In this document: piece by piece, positions 30,693-39,828 of the stretch | Layout: the number at the start of each line of letters is the position of its first letter | How positions within the stretch are numbered: the stretch's first letter is position 1 | IMG/VR virus record: IMGVR_UViG_3300023296_001057 | Location: 1 to 64,000 of that record | Source of the DNA: a virus | Length of the DNA: 64,000 nucleotides | Reading direction: 5' to 3' (one strand) | Notes under the pieces: model-generated | What the model was told of the DNA's origin: nothing | The model's database searches: none | Seen by the model: the letters and a program-made list of their open reading frames with translations, nothing else | Made by a program: the position numbers and the translations under genes

Positions 30693-31199
30693 TTAAATAT
30701 GTTTTGGTTTATCAACAAATCCTTCAATTTTATAACTTTGAAAATATTTTAAATATACTTCATTTTTTAAATTAACTTCTTTAATATATCGTATACCGTT
30801 CAATTTATATGTTCTGTATGTTTCTATATTAGTTTTATAAAAAGTGGAAGGTTTAATGTATCGTTCAAATAATTGTTTTCCTTTTTTATCACTTCGTCTT
30901 ACGATATCATCTAACGTTTTTATCTCATCTATTTTTTTGTTATTAATAGTTATTTTATCCAACCATTTGAAAAATACGTTTGGTCTTATATCATTTAACT
31001 TTAAACCATGTACCAAATCACCATCTACACCAGAAACAAAAAGAAGAGCTTGTTCTACTCCCTGTAATTTTTGTATTTCATTATGTACAGTTTTATATAA
31101 AGTAATTCTATATAATCTTCTTGGTAATATAGCATTCCGTGATATTCTCTTTTCCGATGATACGAATTTTTGATACTCTCTTGTATGATTAATTGCCAT
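30693..31199 (-). CDS. Conserved phage protein, unknown
   Basis: 168 residues, basic. LPRRLYRITLYKTV (about 26-39) and LVHGLKLNDIRPNVFFKWLD (about 61-80) resemble an uncharacterised protein of T4-like phages, possibly structural. It lies inside the glycosyltransferase cluster. Confidence 0.6.
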   Translation of the reverse strand: MAINHTREYQKFVSSEKRISRNAILPRRLYRITLYKTVHNEIQKLQGVEQALLFVSGVDGDLVHGLKLNDIRPNVFFKWLDKITINNKKIDEIKTLDDIVRRSDKKGKQLFERYIKPSTFYKTNIETYRTYKLNGIRYIKEVNLKNEVYLKYFQSYKIEGFVDKPKHI

Positions 31200-31204
31200 A
31201 TCTT

Positions 31205-32449
31205 TTAAAACTTAGGTAATTTGATTTCTTTGAACTCTGGCAAATTCACAAACTTTTTTAGTATAGTATCCAATTCAGTTGTCATATTATCCAATGAAAA
31301 GTTAGTACGATTATATGATTTTATTTGATTTGATTTTGTTAACCAACTTTCATAATTCTTCCATACATCAAGTAGAGTTCCAGCAGCTTTACTATAATTT
31401 ACGTTAAACCATTTTGATTCTTTAATGATAAATTTATTTACTGCAGATGGATCAACGTTCTTTAACTCACCTTCTAATTTAGCAAAATGCCCATCCTTTA
31501 AAAAGTCAAGATGTCCAGACCAATTTGATACTATGATAGGTTTTCCTGTAAAAGAAAATTCACATAATGGTCTACCATACCCTTCACCTTTAGTAAAACT
31601 AACCATTGTTTTTACCTTTGAATCATAATATAAAGAACTCAATTCTTTTTCTTCTAAGTCACCATGTAGTAAATATACAGGTGGGCATTTCTCACCAAAC
31701 TTATTTGTGATTTTTGTTATTCTTTTCCAAATTTCTTGTCTATCTAAAATTGAAAATCCTGCTTGTGAAGTTTTTAACACAAGAGCAGGTTGTTCTTTTT
31801 TTGGTAATGAGCTGAACACCGTGCAAAACGTTTCAATCATGCCTCCTACATCTTTTCTATCTTGTGTGTGTTTAGCGTTCAACCAATGACCTACAAATAG
31901 AAATACAAAATCTTCTTTAACTTCATCTAAAATAGAATGATTATATGATTTTGTAAATGTACTAGAAACTCCTTCAAACAAAACTTCAACAGGAACTTTT
32001 ATTTTATGCTCTCTTATAACCTGTCCTGTTTGTTTATTGGTTTCGGAATAAACAGTAGATTCTAATACCTTTTTTGTAAATGTAGATGGTACGATTATTA
32101 AATCCATTCTATTACACCCATCAATAAACTCTTTAGGTGCCAATGAAGATTCAGTGCCAGCTGTGATTCCAATATTATATTTCCCGATTTTCTGGAATTC
32201 ATTTGGAACTGTAATCTGTATAAATATATCAGGTTGTTCCTTTATAACTCCTGCATGTAATCTTTCTGTAACCCATTCTTTGAATTCTTGTTCATCATCC
32301 AGTGCATTTGTAGGTGTGTTTCCCCATTTTTGTGGAATGATTTTAATATTATACTTACCGATATCCCGTAAAGATTTTACTATATCTCTTGCATGGGCAC
32401 CATAACCCGATACTGTGTGTACTGGTGCTGATATTAATAATGATTTCAT
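31205..32449 (-). CDS. GT-B-type glycosyltransferase
   Basis: 414 residues, two Rossmann domains. SGYGAHARDIVKSL (about 14-27) at the acceptor side, IIVPSTFTKKVL in the linker, and SFTKGEGYGRPLCEFSFTGKP (about 289-309; E of the EX7E motif) at the donor side are typical of GT4. Sugar and acceptor not predictable. Confidence 0.8.
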   Translation of the reverse strand: MKSLLISAPVHTVSGYGAHARDIVKSLRDIGKYNIKIIPQKWGNTPTNALDDEQEFKEWVTERLHAGVIKEQPDIFIQITVPNEFQKIGKYNIGITAGTESSLAPKEFIDGCNRMDLIIVPSTFTKKVLESTVYSETNKQTGQVIREHKIKVPVEVLFEGVSSTFTKSYNHSILDEVKEDFVFLFVGHWLNAKHTQDRKDVGGMIETFCTVFSSLPKKEQPALVLKTSQAGFSILDRQEIWKRITKITNKFGEKCPPVYLLHGDLEEKELSSLYYDSKVKTMVSFTKGEGYGRPLCEFSFTGKPIIVSNWSGHLDFLKDGHFAKLEGELKNVDPSAVNKFIIKESKWFNVNYSKAAGTLLDVWKNYESWLTKSNQIKSYNRTNFSLDNMTTELDTILKKFVNLPEFKEIKLPKF

Positions 32450-32453
32450 TTAT

Positions 32454-32768
32454 TTACTTACCTTTATTTTTTTGATATTCCGTTCCCTTCTTAAACATAT
32501 CAAGAAGAATTTCGTTCAATGGTTTAGTTTTATCCAATTCTAAGTTATCAAAATGATCTATCAATTTATGTTCTAATATTTCTGGTTTATATTTTAAATA
32601 TAATTCTTCATACGTTTCATCATATTTTTTTGACCATACCACTAAGTTCTTAGATTTTTCTCCGCTCATCTTATTCGCATAAAATGCTGAAAATTTATGA
32701 ATTTCACTTTCTTCGATATCTGTAAGTGGGAATTTTTCTTTTATTTCTTCTGTTATTGTTGGTTTCAT
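32454..32768 (-). CDS. Unknown small protein
   Basis: 104 residues, mostly charged helices (FPLTDIEESEIHKFSAFYAN). Between two GT-B enzymes and probably co-transcribed. No family recognised. Confidence 0.55.
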   Translation of the reverse strand: MKPTITEEIKEKFPLTDIEESEIHKFSAFYANKMSGEKSKNLVVWSKKYDETYEELYLKYKPEILEHKLIDHFDNLELDKTKPLNEILLDMFKKGTEYQKNKGK

Positions 32769-32773
32769 AATTA

Positions 32774-34216
32774 TTATATTTTATATAGTTTAAATCTTGC
32801 AGGTACTTCCCAATTTTCTAATGTAGTATTCACTGCTTTTATCATTTCCTCGGACATATCATCAACTGAAAATTCACCATCTCCTAACATCCATTCTCTT
32901 CCCTTAACTCCGTTCTCTTTTAATATTTTCCTATCAATATCATATACTACTTTTATAGTTTTAGATACATCCTCAGAATTTACTTTATCATCAAAAATAT
33001 ATGGAGTTGTTACAGAACCAATAATTGTTTTAGTAGCCGCCCAAATTGGATACGCCCAGTCGCCCCATTTTAATTTATCTTCCCATTGTGGTGAATGTAA
33101 ACTTTGAATTTCTACATAATCATCAGCTGTAAATGGTTTTCCATTATAAGTAAATCCACATTGATCTTGCAACCCACCTGTAACTGTTGTTATGATAGGC
33201 GTACCTGCCAATATTGATTCATGAGTAGTTAACCCATGTCCTTCATTACCCGCTATATTAATAGTAACGGTAGAAAGATTATAAAGTTGATTTAATTCTT
33301 CCTGTTTCAATCTATTTGTTGAGATTTTCACATCATAATCTGGACATACTGCATCTTTCACCGCATATAAATCAGTACCATTATTATCAGTCGGATTTGT
33401 ATGCATTAATAATACACATTTGTCTGCTTTTTCTTTTGGTAATGAGTCGCAAAATAATCTATAACTATATATTACATCAGATGGTTGTTTTCTCTTGATA
33501 TTTCGATTCATCCAAAATACAATAAAATCATAATCTTTATCACCTAACACACTTCTTTTAAGTTTCAAGTCAATATCAGTTGAACTTAGTGGTTTGTATA
33601 TATTCTGATTTACTCCATGCTGTACGTGTGATATTTGCCAATCTTCTAGTTTCGGGTATAATGGAGTTTCATAATTCTGTGTTAATCTCTTTACAATTCC
33701 ATACGTTTGTTTGGATATACACGCTATATGATCACAAGAAGCGTAATATGGTCTATTCCATTCTGGGTCAGGAACATTATCCCAAATAGCATAAAATATA
33801 ATTGGACATATTCTTCGTACTTCATGTTCCATTTGATATAACCAGATCCAATACCTGGGATCTGTGAAGTGAATAAGAGCATCAGGTTTCTCTGAATCTA
33901 ATAGCTGGCGTAATATTGTTGGATTTCCATAACCATCCCAAGGAATAACTCTAACTGAACTATCTTCTAATCCAGTTTGTGTATTTACATCAGTACTTAA
34001 ATCAAAAACCTTTCCTTGTTCAGGATGTTTTACTGCTGCTCCTAATTGAATGATGTTAAAATGATGAACAATACCTAATACAAACTCTTTAGTCATTGTT
34101 GCTACACCAGAGTGTAATCTTAAATCATCGGCGAGTATTAATAACTTCTTTCTTTTTTCTTTTGGTAGAACTTCATAACCGTTTCGGATTTCTCCTACTT
34201 TCCATTTTTTGCTCAT
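32774..34216 (-). CDS. GT-B-type glycosyltransferase
   Basis: 480 residues. ILADDLRLHSGVATMTKEFV near the N-terminus, HVQHGVNQNIYKPL mid-chain, and NIAGNEGHGLTTHESILAGTP (about 319-339) with the catalytic Glu pair are GT4 signatures. Ends in FKLYKI. Probably works with the enzyme at 31205. Confidence 0.8.
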   Translation of the reverse strand: MSKKWKVGEIRNGYEVLPKEKRKKLLILADDLRLHSGVATMTKEFVLGIVHHFNIIQLGAAVKHPEQGKVFDLSTDVNTQTGLEDSSVRVIPWDGYGNPTILRQLLDSEKPDALIHFTDPRYWIWLYQMEHEVRRICPIIFYAIWDNVPDPEWNRPYYASCDHIACISKQTYGIVKRLTQNYETPLYPKLEDWQISHVQHGVNQNIYKPLSSTDIDLKLKRSVLGDKDYDFIVFWMNRNIKRKQPSDVIYSYRLFCDSLPKEKADKCVLLMHTNPTDNNGTDLYAVKDAVCPDYDVKISTNRLKQEELNQLYNLSTVTINIAGNEGHGLTTHESILAGTPIITTVTGGLQDQCGFTYNGKPFTADDYVEIQSLHSPQWEDKLKWGDWAYPIWAATKTIIGSVTTPYIFDDKVNSEDVSKTIKVVYDIDRKILKENGVKGREWMLGDGEFSVDDMSEEMIKAVNTTLENWEVPARFKLYKI

Positions 34217-34222
34217 AACTAT

Positions 34223-34744
34223 TTATAAATCTATTTTAAATTTTACTTTATCTGTAGTAGAATATATAATATATGTAGGATCTACTGTGAACTCTCTTAT
34301 TTTCTTTTCATTGAATAACTTAACATATTTACTTCCTGTTCCACTTTTTAAATAAGCCACTGTTAAATGTGGATTGTATTCATCATATGGATTAGTATGT
34401 GGTAGTTTTTTTAAATCGGAATTACATTCATATATACTTTTACCTGAAACGATAAATTTTAATACATCGTATTCATCAGTTTCAAATAATGATATATTAT
34501 TTATTGTACATTTACCAAATTCATACTTCGATACTATTTTTTTAATTGAATCTAATGAAACATTATCATGCAATCCATATAACAACGTACAATGCGGTTC
34601 TACTTCTTTTGTTAGTAAATCTTCTTCTTCTATATAACTATGTAATTCCGTTATTTTCGGAAATTTAAAATACAACATCGCACATCCGTACGTTCTCTTA
34701 TTAACCGTTTCAAATATAATATCTAAAATATTTCTCAGTTTCAT
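34223..34744 (-). CDS. 2H phosphoesterase with head-targeting-like leader
   Basis: 173 residues. Two HxT motifs, PHCTLLYG (about 51-58) and PHLTVAYL (about 124-131), define the 2H phosphoesterase fold (2'-5' ligase/cyclic phosphodiesterase type). T4 Acb1, which destroys CBASS cyclic nucleotides, has this fold. The start MKLRNILDIIFE|TVNKR ends in an IxE-like site similar to internal head-protein signals, so it may be packaged. Substrate not known. Confidence 0.7.
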   Translation of the reverse strand: MKLRNILDIIFETVNKRTYGCAMLYFKFPKITELHSYIEEEDLLTKEVEPHCTLLYGLHDNVSLDSIKKIVSKYEFGKCTINNISLFETDEYDVLKFIVSGKSIYECNSDLKKLPHTNPYDEYNPHLTVAYLKSGTGSKYVKLFNEKKIREFTVDPTYIIYSTTDKVKFKIDL

Positions 34745-34887
34745 TTTATATTATCCATATTAATATCAGCAAGAAAACTATAAAAATTTTCATCATAAGT
34801 AACATCTTCAATTTTTTCTTTGATTTCTTTAGGTGATTCTGTTATTTTAAAATCAATCCTTTCAATCCTAAGATTTGAGTTATTCAT
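34741..34887 (-). CDS. 48-residue acidic protein, unknown
   Basis: MNNSNLRIERIDFKITESPK... to TGA overlapping the next start. Start overlaps the stop of the gene upstream (ATGA). Chained overlaps on both sides support it as real. Confidence 0.6.
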   Translation of the reverse strand: MNNSNLRIERIDFKITESPKEIKEKIEDVTYDENFYSFLADINMDNIK

Positions 34888-35000
34888 ATTTGTATAAAAC
34901 CATTGCCCAATCTGAATATCTTTTTTGATAATTCAGTCAAAGCATTTACTACATTATCAACTTCTCGTTGTATTTGTTCCTTTGTTACCTTCATCTTCAT
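34884..35000 (-). CDS. 38-residue protein, unknown
   Basis: MKMKVTKEQIQREVDNVV... helical. A second in-frame ATG lies two codons later. Stop overlaps the next start by 4 bp. Confidence 0.5.
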   Translation of the reverse strand: MKMKVTKEQIQREVDNVVNALTELSKKIFRLGNGFIQI

Positions 35001-35029
35001 TTATTTTTATATAGTGTTATTGTTTATTT

Positions 35030-35941
35030 TCATGTCCATTTATTAAAATCAGGAGTTTGCTCTACCTTTCCATCACAATGAACCCCTAAGAACTCACAAA
35101 ATTTACAATTGCGTTGCTTTTCTCCAGGCGTTTTTCTATATGGTTGATCTTTATATGAGCCATCATCGTTAAACACGTCATCTACAAAATTCATAAACTC
35201 TTTATATGCTTTATTAGTGGAAGGTGTACCATGAGATGGAACGAATCTGGAAATTCTTGGATTAGACCAACCTGTATCTTTTAGTTTTCTTTTTAGTATT
35301 TGATACTCAACTGTAATTTTATCTAGCGATACATCGAATTTTCCAGCATAGAACTTCTTATACAACAGCATTTGAGAAGTTTTGATCTTATCATTTTTCT
35401 CCCAATGTGACCAACCCCATGTAGATGTTTTTAAATCTATAATTGTATATATATCTTTTTCTTTATTTCTAATACAAACATCAATAAAACCTAAGAACTG
35501 TAAACCTTCTTTTAGTTGATTATCTAATTTTAATTCGATTCCTACTAACTCATACCCTCTTTTCTTATAAAACTTAGAAGTGTTTGATTTAAACCATTTT
35601 AAGATTTGCCTACCTTGTCCATAAAACTCTTCCAATTCCAATTGAGTGCAAGGATTTAGGTTATCTATAGATTTTTCTTTTTCTTTTTTAAAGTTATCCA
35701 CCAATGCTTTCATTAACATTGCGTCTAAATTTAACATATCCGCACTCTTCTTAGAACTCTCATACATCTTGGTTAGATAAGTTTGTACAGTATCATGCAT
35801 ACTAGAACCAAAGATCAAATGTATAGAAGATTCTTTCTTTGATAATTTATCAATATACTTCAGTTTATATTGTCTTGGGCAATTTGAGTACATTGAAAAT
35901 TGTGAATACGAAACTACCTTTGTTCTTTCTTTTTTACTCAT
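35030..35941 (-). CDS. PD-(D/E)XK nuclease, Cas4/AddB-like
   Basis: 303 residues. NCPRQYKLKY (about 19-28), FGSSMHDTVQTYL, FLGFIDV (about 149-155), TIIDLKTS (about 166-173, the D..DxK core) and CKFCEFLGVHC near the C-terminus. The cysteines suggest an iron-sulfur cluster as in Cas4/AddB nucleases. It probably processes DNA ends during recombination-dependent replication. Confidence 0.8.
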   Translation of the reverse strand: MSKKERTKVVSYSQFSMYSNCPRQYKLKYIDKLSKKESSIHLIFGSSMHDTVQTYLTKMYESSKKSADMLNLDAMLMKALVDNFKKEKEKSIDNLNPCTQLELEEFYGQGRQILKWFKSNTSKFYKKRGYELVGIELKLDNQLKEGLQFLGFIDVCIRNKEKDIYTIIDLKTSTWGWSHWEKNDKIKTSQMLLYKKFYAGKFDVSLDKITVEYQILKRKLKDTGWSNPRISRFVPSHGTPSTNKAYKEFMNFVDDVFNDDGSYKDQPYRKTPGEKQRNCKFCEFLGVHCDGKVEQTPDFNKWT

Positions 35942-35975
35942 AAATATATTAGTGTAGATAAAATTATATCTAAAT

Positions 35976-36098
35976 CATCTGATTCTTGTAATATCAACAA
36001 CTTTAGACCAATCCTTGATATTCTCTCTATTTACTTTTATTTCTCTTATATTAATAATAGGATTACCCTTCAATATAACAAATTTATTAGAAAATGTC
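35976..36098 (-). CDS. Possible short ORF without ATG
   Basis: A frame of about 40 codons (from TTG; NKFVILKGNPIINIREIK...) is open to a TGA and directly continues the frame of the gene at 36107 beyond its TAA. The promoter at 36072-36100 overlaps it, which argues that the 5' part is not coding. Weak candidate. Confidence 0.3.
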
Positions 36099-36100
36099 AA
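36072..36100 (-). promoter_or_regulatory. Early-type promoter
   Basis: TTGACA, 17 bp, TATATT; between the clamp-loader block and the nuclease gene at 35941. Confidence 0.75.
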
Positions 36101-36106
36101 TAGTTT

Positions 36107-36355
36107 TTATAGGATATTGACCTTTACATAATCATCAGATGATTCCAATTGTTCTAATAAATTATCTACTTTTTTCTTATCTATTGAAGAAAAGTATCCT
36201 CTACCTAATCCTAGCATATATTCTAAATGTTCTCTTAAATTTCGCTTAGAAGTTGGAGATTGTTCGATATCATATATCTTTATAAAGGTAAATAAATCTC
36301 TATATGCTTCTTGAATATCTAAATCTCTGTTAGTATCACTCATTCCATCACTCAT
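36107..36355 (-). CDS. Unknown small acidic protein
   Basis: 82 residues, helical (IQEAYRDLFTFIKIYDIEQS). Follows gp62 with a 4-bp overlap; in T4 this neighbourhood carries small replication or late-transcription accessory proteins, but no similarity is evident. Confidence 0.6.
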   Translation of the reverse strand: MSDGMSDTNRDLDIQEAYRDLFTFIKIYDIEQSPTSKRNLREHLEYMLGLGRGYFSSIDKKKVDNLLEQLESSDDYVKVNIL

Positions 36356-36822
36356 TTTTTCCTTTGTTTTAATACCTTTTTAATTTCTTTAGGATCGGTT
36401 CCATACTTTTCACAAATATGTTGTATGGTATCCTTTCCATCCTTTGTTGAATATAATATATCTAAGTAGTCTTCTGCTTCTAATTGAGAAACTTGAAACT
36501 CTTTTGCTAACAATTCAACTAACCATTTTTCGTATTTGTTATCATTATCACCTTTAATATATTTACTATAATAATTTCTCTTTGGTATTATTCCAATGAA
36601 TATTTTATAAAATAACTCTGGTTCTAATTCTTGAACCAACGGCTGAAAATCAATTACAATTGGATGTAACTCGTCATTCATTGATAAGAAACGAAGTAAC
36701 ATAAAATTACTCCATGTTTTTTTCGATTCAACTGAAATCTTATTAAAATAGTCAGGATCTTGAATCGACGTGATTGCTTTTAAATGATCAAATAAGCTTT
36801 GCTTTTTTTTAGTTTTATCCAT
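36352..36822 (-). CDS. Clamp loader small subunit (gp62-like)
   Basis: 156 residues. SLFDHLKAIT (about 9-18), KKTWSNFMLLRFLSMN (about 34-49), YKIFIGIIPKRNYYSKYIKG and AEDYLDILYST are the conserved gp62 blocks. With gp44 it forms the ATP-driven loader for the gp45 clamp. Adjacent to gp44 as in T4, with a Zn-ribbon gene between. Confidence 0.85.
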   Translation of the reverse strand: MDKTKKKQSLFDHLKAITSIQDPDYFNKISVESKKTWSNFMLLRFLSMNDELHPIVIDFQPLVQELEPELFYKIFIGIIPKRNYYSKYIKGDNDNKYEKWLVELLAKEFQVSQLEAEDYLDILYSTKDGKDTIQHICEKYGTDPKEIKKVLKQRKK

Positions 36823-36824
36823 TA

Positions 36825-37100
36825 TTATTCAAAGAATTCTCTTAATTCAGCAGGTAGTAAATCTGTATTCAACGTTCCACATTGAGCGCAAAGAAATACC
36901 TCTACAGGAATTAGTACATCTTGCGGTGTTGCGGTAATTACCTTTGGTATCTTTCGTAAATGAACCGCGTTTAAATAAATATCATGTTGACATTCCTTAC
37001 ATTCCACTGATTTTGATTGTTTAACACTCACCTTTGGTGGTTGTTTTTGTTGATCTTTTTGTGGTTTCTTTCCTTTTCCTAAGTCTAGTATTTTTCCCAT
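36825..37100 (-). CDS. Zinc-ribbon protein
   Basis: 91 residues. Basic Gln/Lys-rich N-terminus (KPQKDQQKQPPK) then CKECQ (about 34-38) and CAQC (about 76-79), a two-CxxC zinc ribbon. Sits between gp44 and gp62; perhaps a replisome or transcription accessory. Confidence 0.65.
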   Translation of the reverse strand: MGKILDLGKGKKPQKDQQKQPPKVSVKQSKSVECKECQHDIYLNAVHLRKIPKVITATPQDVLIPVEVFLCAQCGTLNTDLLPAELREFFE

Positions 37101-37104
37101 AATG

Positions 37105-38061
37105 TTATTTTATTATATCTAATATTCTTGTTATACATCCCATAAACTGGATTTCTTTATCTATGACTAATGCTTCTTGGTACTGTGATTCTGCTAATAT
37201 GAGAATAACTAGAAATTCCATTTTTACTGGACAGAAATCCTCTATTTTATCATATAAAAATCTATACATGTCTGTAAAATCCATTAACCTTGCATTAGCT
37301 ATAGTTTTCCTGATATTTATGAATTTATTTCTTGGTATATCCTTTTGTTTAAGTATATCCAAAATCTTATTTTTATAATCACCCTCATGTACAGTAAATT
37401 TATCAATTTTTAGTACTCCCTTTGATGTGGATAATTGACAAGTATTGATAACCTTTCTAATATCAGGATATGCATTATCAATAATAGGTACTAAATCTGT
37501 AGGTTTAAACTGTACCTTTTCTTTTTGTAATATCTTTGACATATGAATTGCAATTTCCTTTTTAGATGGTGGCACAACTTCAAATACCTGACATCTAGAT
37601 TGTATAGGTTCTATAATTCGTTCTATATAATTACACGTCAATATAAATCTTGTATGTAATGAAAATGTTTCCATTAAATTACGAAGAACTGCCAGTCCAC
37701 TAGCTGATATATAATCTGCCTCATCCAATACAATTATTTTCAATGGATTGAATCCCATTGTAGAGGCAAATCCTTTTACTTTATTTCTAATTGTATCCAC
37801 GTTATTTTCATCTGATGCGTTGATGAACAAACTGTCACATTTAATAGTGTTTACCAACATTTTGGCTGCTGTAGATTTACCACTTCCAGCTCTACCATGT
37901 AGAAGTAAGTGTGGAATATCTCCATCTTCTAAATAACTAGCGAACTTTTCTTTCAAATGGACATTACCTATATACTCTTCTAATCTCTCTGGTCTATAAC
38001 GTTCAGTCCATAAAGAATTTTTACTGTTTATTGATTCCTCTTCTAATTCAAAAAAACTCAT
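37105..38061 (-). CDS. Clamp loader ATPase subunit (gp44-like)
   Basis: 318 residues, AAA+ RFC-type. Walker A HGRAGSGKST (about 55-64), Walker B IIVLDEADYI (about 108-117), sensor 1 LTCNYIERI and the SRC arginine finger (about 152-154). Loads the sliding clamp. Start overlaps the preceding frame (ATGA). Confidence 0.9.
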   Translation of the reverse strand: MSFFELEEESINSKNSLWTERYRPERLEEYIGNVHLKEKFASYLEDGDIPHLLLHGRAGSGKSTAAKMLVNTIKCDSLFINASDENNVDTIRNKVKGFASTMGFNPLKIIVLDEADYISASGLAVLRNLMETFSLHTRFILTCNYIERIIEPIQSRCQVFEVVPPSKKEIAIHMSKILQKEKVQFKPTDLVPIIDNAYPDIRKVINTCQLSTSKGVLKIDKFTVHEGDYKNKILDILKQKDIPRNKFINIRKTIANARLMDFTDMYRFLYDKIEDFCPVKMEFLVILILAESQYQEALVIDKEIQFMGCITRILDIIK

Positions 38062-38251
38062 ATTAGTATCCTATTGTGTTTTATAATTTCTTCTTTAATA
38101 CTTCTATTATTATTAAGATATGATATAACTTTATACCACTCGTCCCTATCTACAATTACATGCTCATTTTCAATATGTAATTTGTTTTCCAATGCTGGAT
38201 GACTATGTAAAAATCCATAATCAAACCCAGCAGGTTTATTTAATTGTATTT
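38062..38251 (-). CDS. Small protein lacking an ATG start
   Basis: An open frame (NKPAGFDYGFLHSHPALENK..., ending HNRILI) ends at a TGA coupled to the gp44 start, about 63 codons. No ATG, GTG or TTG lies near its beginning. VIVDRDEWYKVISYL resembles the end of the neighbouring protein (MIIDRDIMLKLVKFL), so it may be a paralogue. It may use a rare start or have lost its 5' end. Confidence 0.45.
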
Positions 38252-38257
38252 TTTTCT

Positions 38258-38503
38258 TTATTTTTCATCGTTTTGTAAAAATTTAACTAATTTCAACATA
38301 ATATCTCTATCAATAATCATTTGATCTTCATACGGTTCACCAAAACGAATTATATGCCAAATATGTCGGATTTTGTTTTTCCAACTTCGGTGACTAAATC
38401 GTTCGAAGATTGCAAGATAATATGAATTCATTTCCTCATCATATTGTACTTGTAATAATTCCGTTCCACACAAACATTCTAATATTATTTTATCATCTGT
38501 CAT
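38258..38503 (-). CDS. Small conserved protein, unknown
   Basis: 81 residues; LECLCGTELLQVQYDEEMNSYYLAIFE is a small beta fold with CxCG, then a helical IDRDIMLKLVKFL. No function known. Confidence 0.6.
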   Translation of the reverse strand: MTDDKIILECLCGTELLQVQYDEEMNSYYLAIFERFSHRSWKNKIRHIWHIIRFGEPYEDQMIIDRDIMLKLVKFLQNDEK

Positions 38504-38505
38504 AA

Positions 38506-38772
38506 TTATTTCACTTTTAATTCAAGTACACATACTTCTGTTAATCCATTTGTCCACGTGTAGTCATCGTTCTTTTCCCATTTATAGGGAAGTTCAGGCA
38601 TTTCATCATCATCTTCGTACACATTATCATCTTCTTGTTGGTATATATTAACTAACTCTACTGCAATAGATACTGCATCATCTATATCACGATATACAAT
38701 TGAAGTTATGCTACCGCCTTCAAACACAGATCCCTCATATATCCCATATACTGTTTCATATTTATTCGTCAT
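38506..38772 (-). CDS. Unknown acidic protein
   Basis: I choose MTNKYETVYGIYEG at 38772, overlapping the upstream stop by 11 bp, rather than an ATG 39 bp earlier. About 88 residues with a very acidic middle (EDDDEMPELP). Function unknown. Confidence 0.6.
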   Translation of the reverse strand: MTNKYETVYGIYEGSVFEGGSITSIVYRDIDDAVSIAVELVNIYQQEDDNVYEDDDEMPELPYKWEKNDDYTWTNGLTEVCVLELKVK

Positions 38773-38998
38773 CGTCTCCATAGTAATAAATGTTTGGATG
38801 TTTAAGTTCACCTGTCTTTTTATCGTTTTCCAACTGGTCTATAATATCTTGTTCGGTATACACTGTATTATCATACATGACCTGTGTCATATATTCATCG
38901 TCAAAATATAAACTAATATGTGATGGTAACTTTCGGGTTTTCGCTTCTATTTTCCTTGTTGTAATATTTAAATTAATTTCCGGTATGTCCATATCCAC
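38762..38998 (-). CDS. Unknown acidic protein
   Basis: 78 residues ending DDDE. Its start lies inside the end of the dUTPase gene (26 bp overlap; an internal ATG two codons later is an alternative). No family recognised. Confidence 0.55.
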   Translation of the reverse strand: MDMDIPEINLNITTRKIEAKTRKLPSHISLYFDDEYMTQVMYDNTVYTEQDIIDQLENDKKTGELKHPNIYYYGDDDE

Positions 38999-39437
38999 CT
39001 GTTCCTCTATCCGTTTCAGTTAATTCATCCACTTCTACAAATTCCACAGTTGGTATAGGTTGTATCATCATTTGACCAATACGATCACCAATTTCATATA
39101 TTTCAGGTTCTGCCGTTGTAACCATATGAATACCATCAGCTCCAACATATTCCGCTTTTTTTGTGAACCAATAACGAAAACCAACTTCACCACGATATCC
39201 TGAATCAATAACTCCTACAGAATTTTTTAACATTAAATCCTTTTTCGTTACAGATGATCTTGGAAATATCAATCCCACATACCCTTCGGGAATTTCAAAT
39301 GCCAATCCCGTTCCATATTCAATAAATTTATCAGTTGTATGATAACTGGTAGCTACCAAATCAAAACAAGCATCTCCTTCTTTTGCGTATTTTGGAATTA
39401 CTGCATCACTTTCAAGTCGTTTTATTTTTAATTTCAT
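38973..39437 (-). CDS. dut: dUTPase
   Basis: 154 residues with the five trimeric dUTPase motifs: GDACFDLVA, FPRSS (about 59-63), GVIDSGYRGEV (about 75-85), RIGQMMI and the C-terminal DRGTGGYGHTG. Hydrolyses dUTP to dUMP and PPi, limiting uracil in phage DNA and feeding thymidylate synthesis. Confidence 0.95.
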   Translation of the reverse strand: MKLKIKRLESDAVIPKYAKEGDACFDLVATSYHTTDKFIEYGTGLAFEIPEGYVGLIFPRSSVTKKDLMLKNSVGVIDSGYRGEVGFRYWFTKKAEYVGADGIHMVTTAEPEIYEIGDRIGQMMIQPIPTVEFVEVDELTETDRGTGGYGHTGN

Positions 39438-39621
39438 TTTTTATCTTAGTTAATAATTTTGTTGCCAATTCTTTCTCTGTTGGTGCTGTATCATATTCAT
39501 ATGATGAGCATATTCCCTTACCTGTAGATATTCTATCAAGTACATCCAACATATCTTTGATCGTTTCCGAACCTGATTGTTGTATTTGTTTTGCCAAATC
39601 TGTATTGTATATATTATCCAT
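39412..39621 (-). CDS. Small helical protein, unknown
   Basis: 69 residues, helical (SGSETIKDMLDVLDRISTGK). Overlaps dut by 26 bp and the next gene by 8 bp. No family recognised. Confidence 0.55.
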   Translation of the reverse strand: MDNIYNTDLAKQIQQSGSETIKDMLDVLDRISTGKGICSSYEYDTAPTEKELATKLLTKIKNEIKNKTT

Positions 39622-39826
39622 ATCTGAACATTATATCTTGTGCCAATTCAGGTATGTGATCTTTAATTTCTTCTGCGTATACAAGTATTGCTTTTCTACA
39701 AGCATCTATATGTCTGTCATCACCACTACCTTTTACTTTTAATACAAAATAGTGGTCTGTTGGATCTATTGATGTACCGTCTGTTCTTTTTATAGTATAT
39801 TTTTTATATAATCCTGGATCTGTCAT
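39614..39826 (-). CDS. Small conserved phage protein, unknown
   Basis: 70 residues; KRTDGTSIDPTDHYFVLKVK (about 13-32) then HIDACRKAILVYAEEI. I recognise the pattern from uncharacterised phage proteins (duplicate of a ubiquitous small family). Function unknown. Confidence 0.65.
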   Translation of the reverse strand: MTDPGLYKKYTIKRTDGTSIDPTDHYFVLKVKGSGDDRHIDACRKAILVYAEEIKDHIPELAQDIMFRYG

Positions 39827-39828
39827 AA

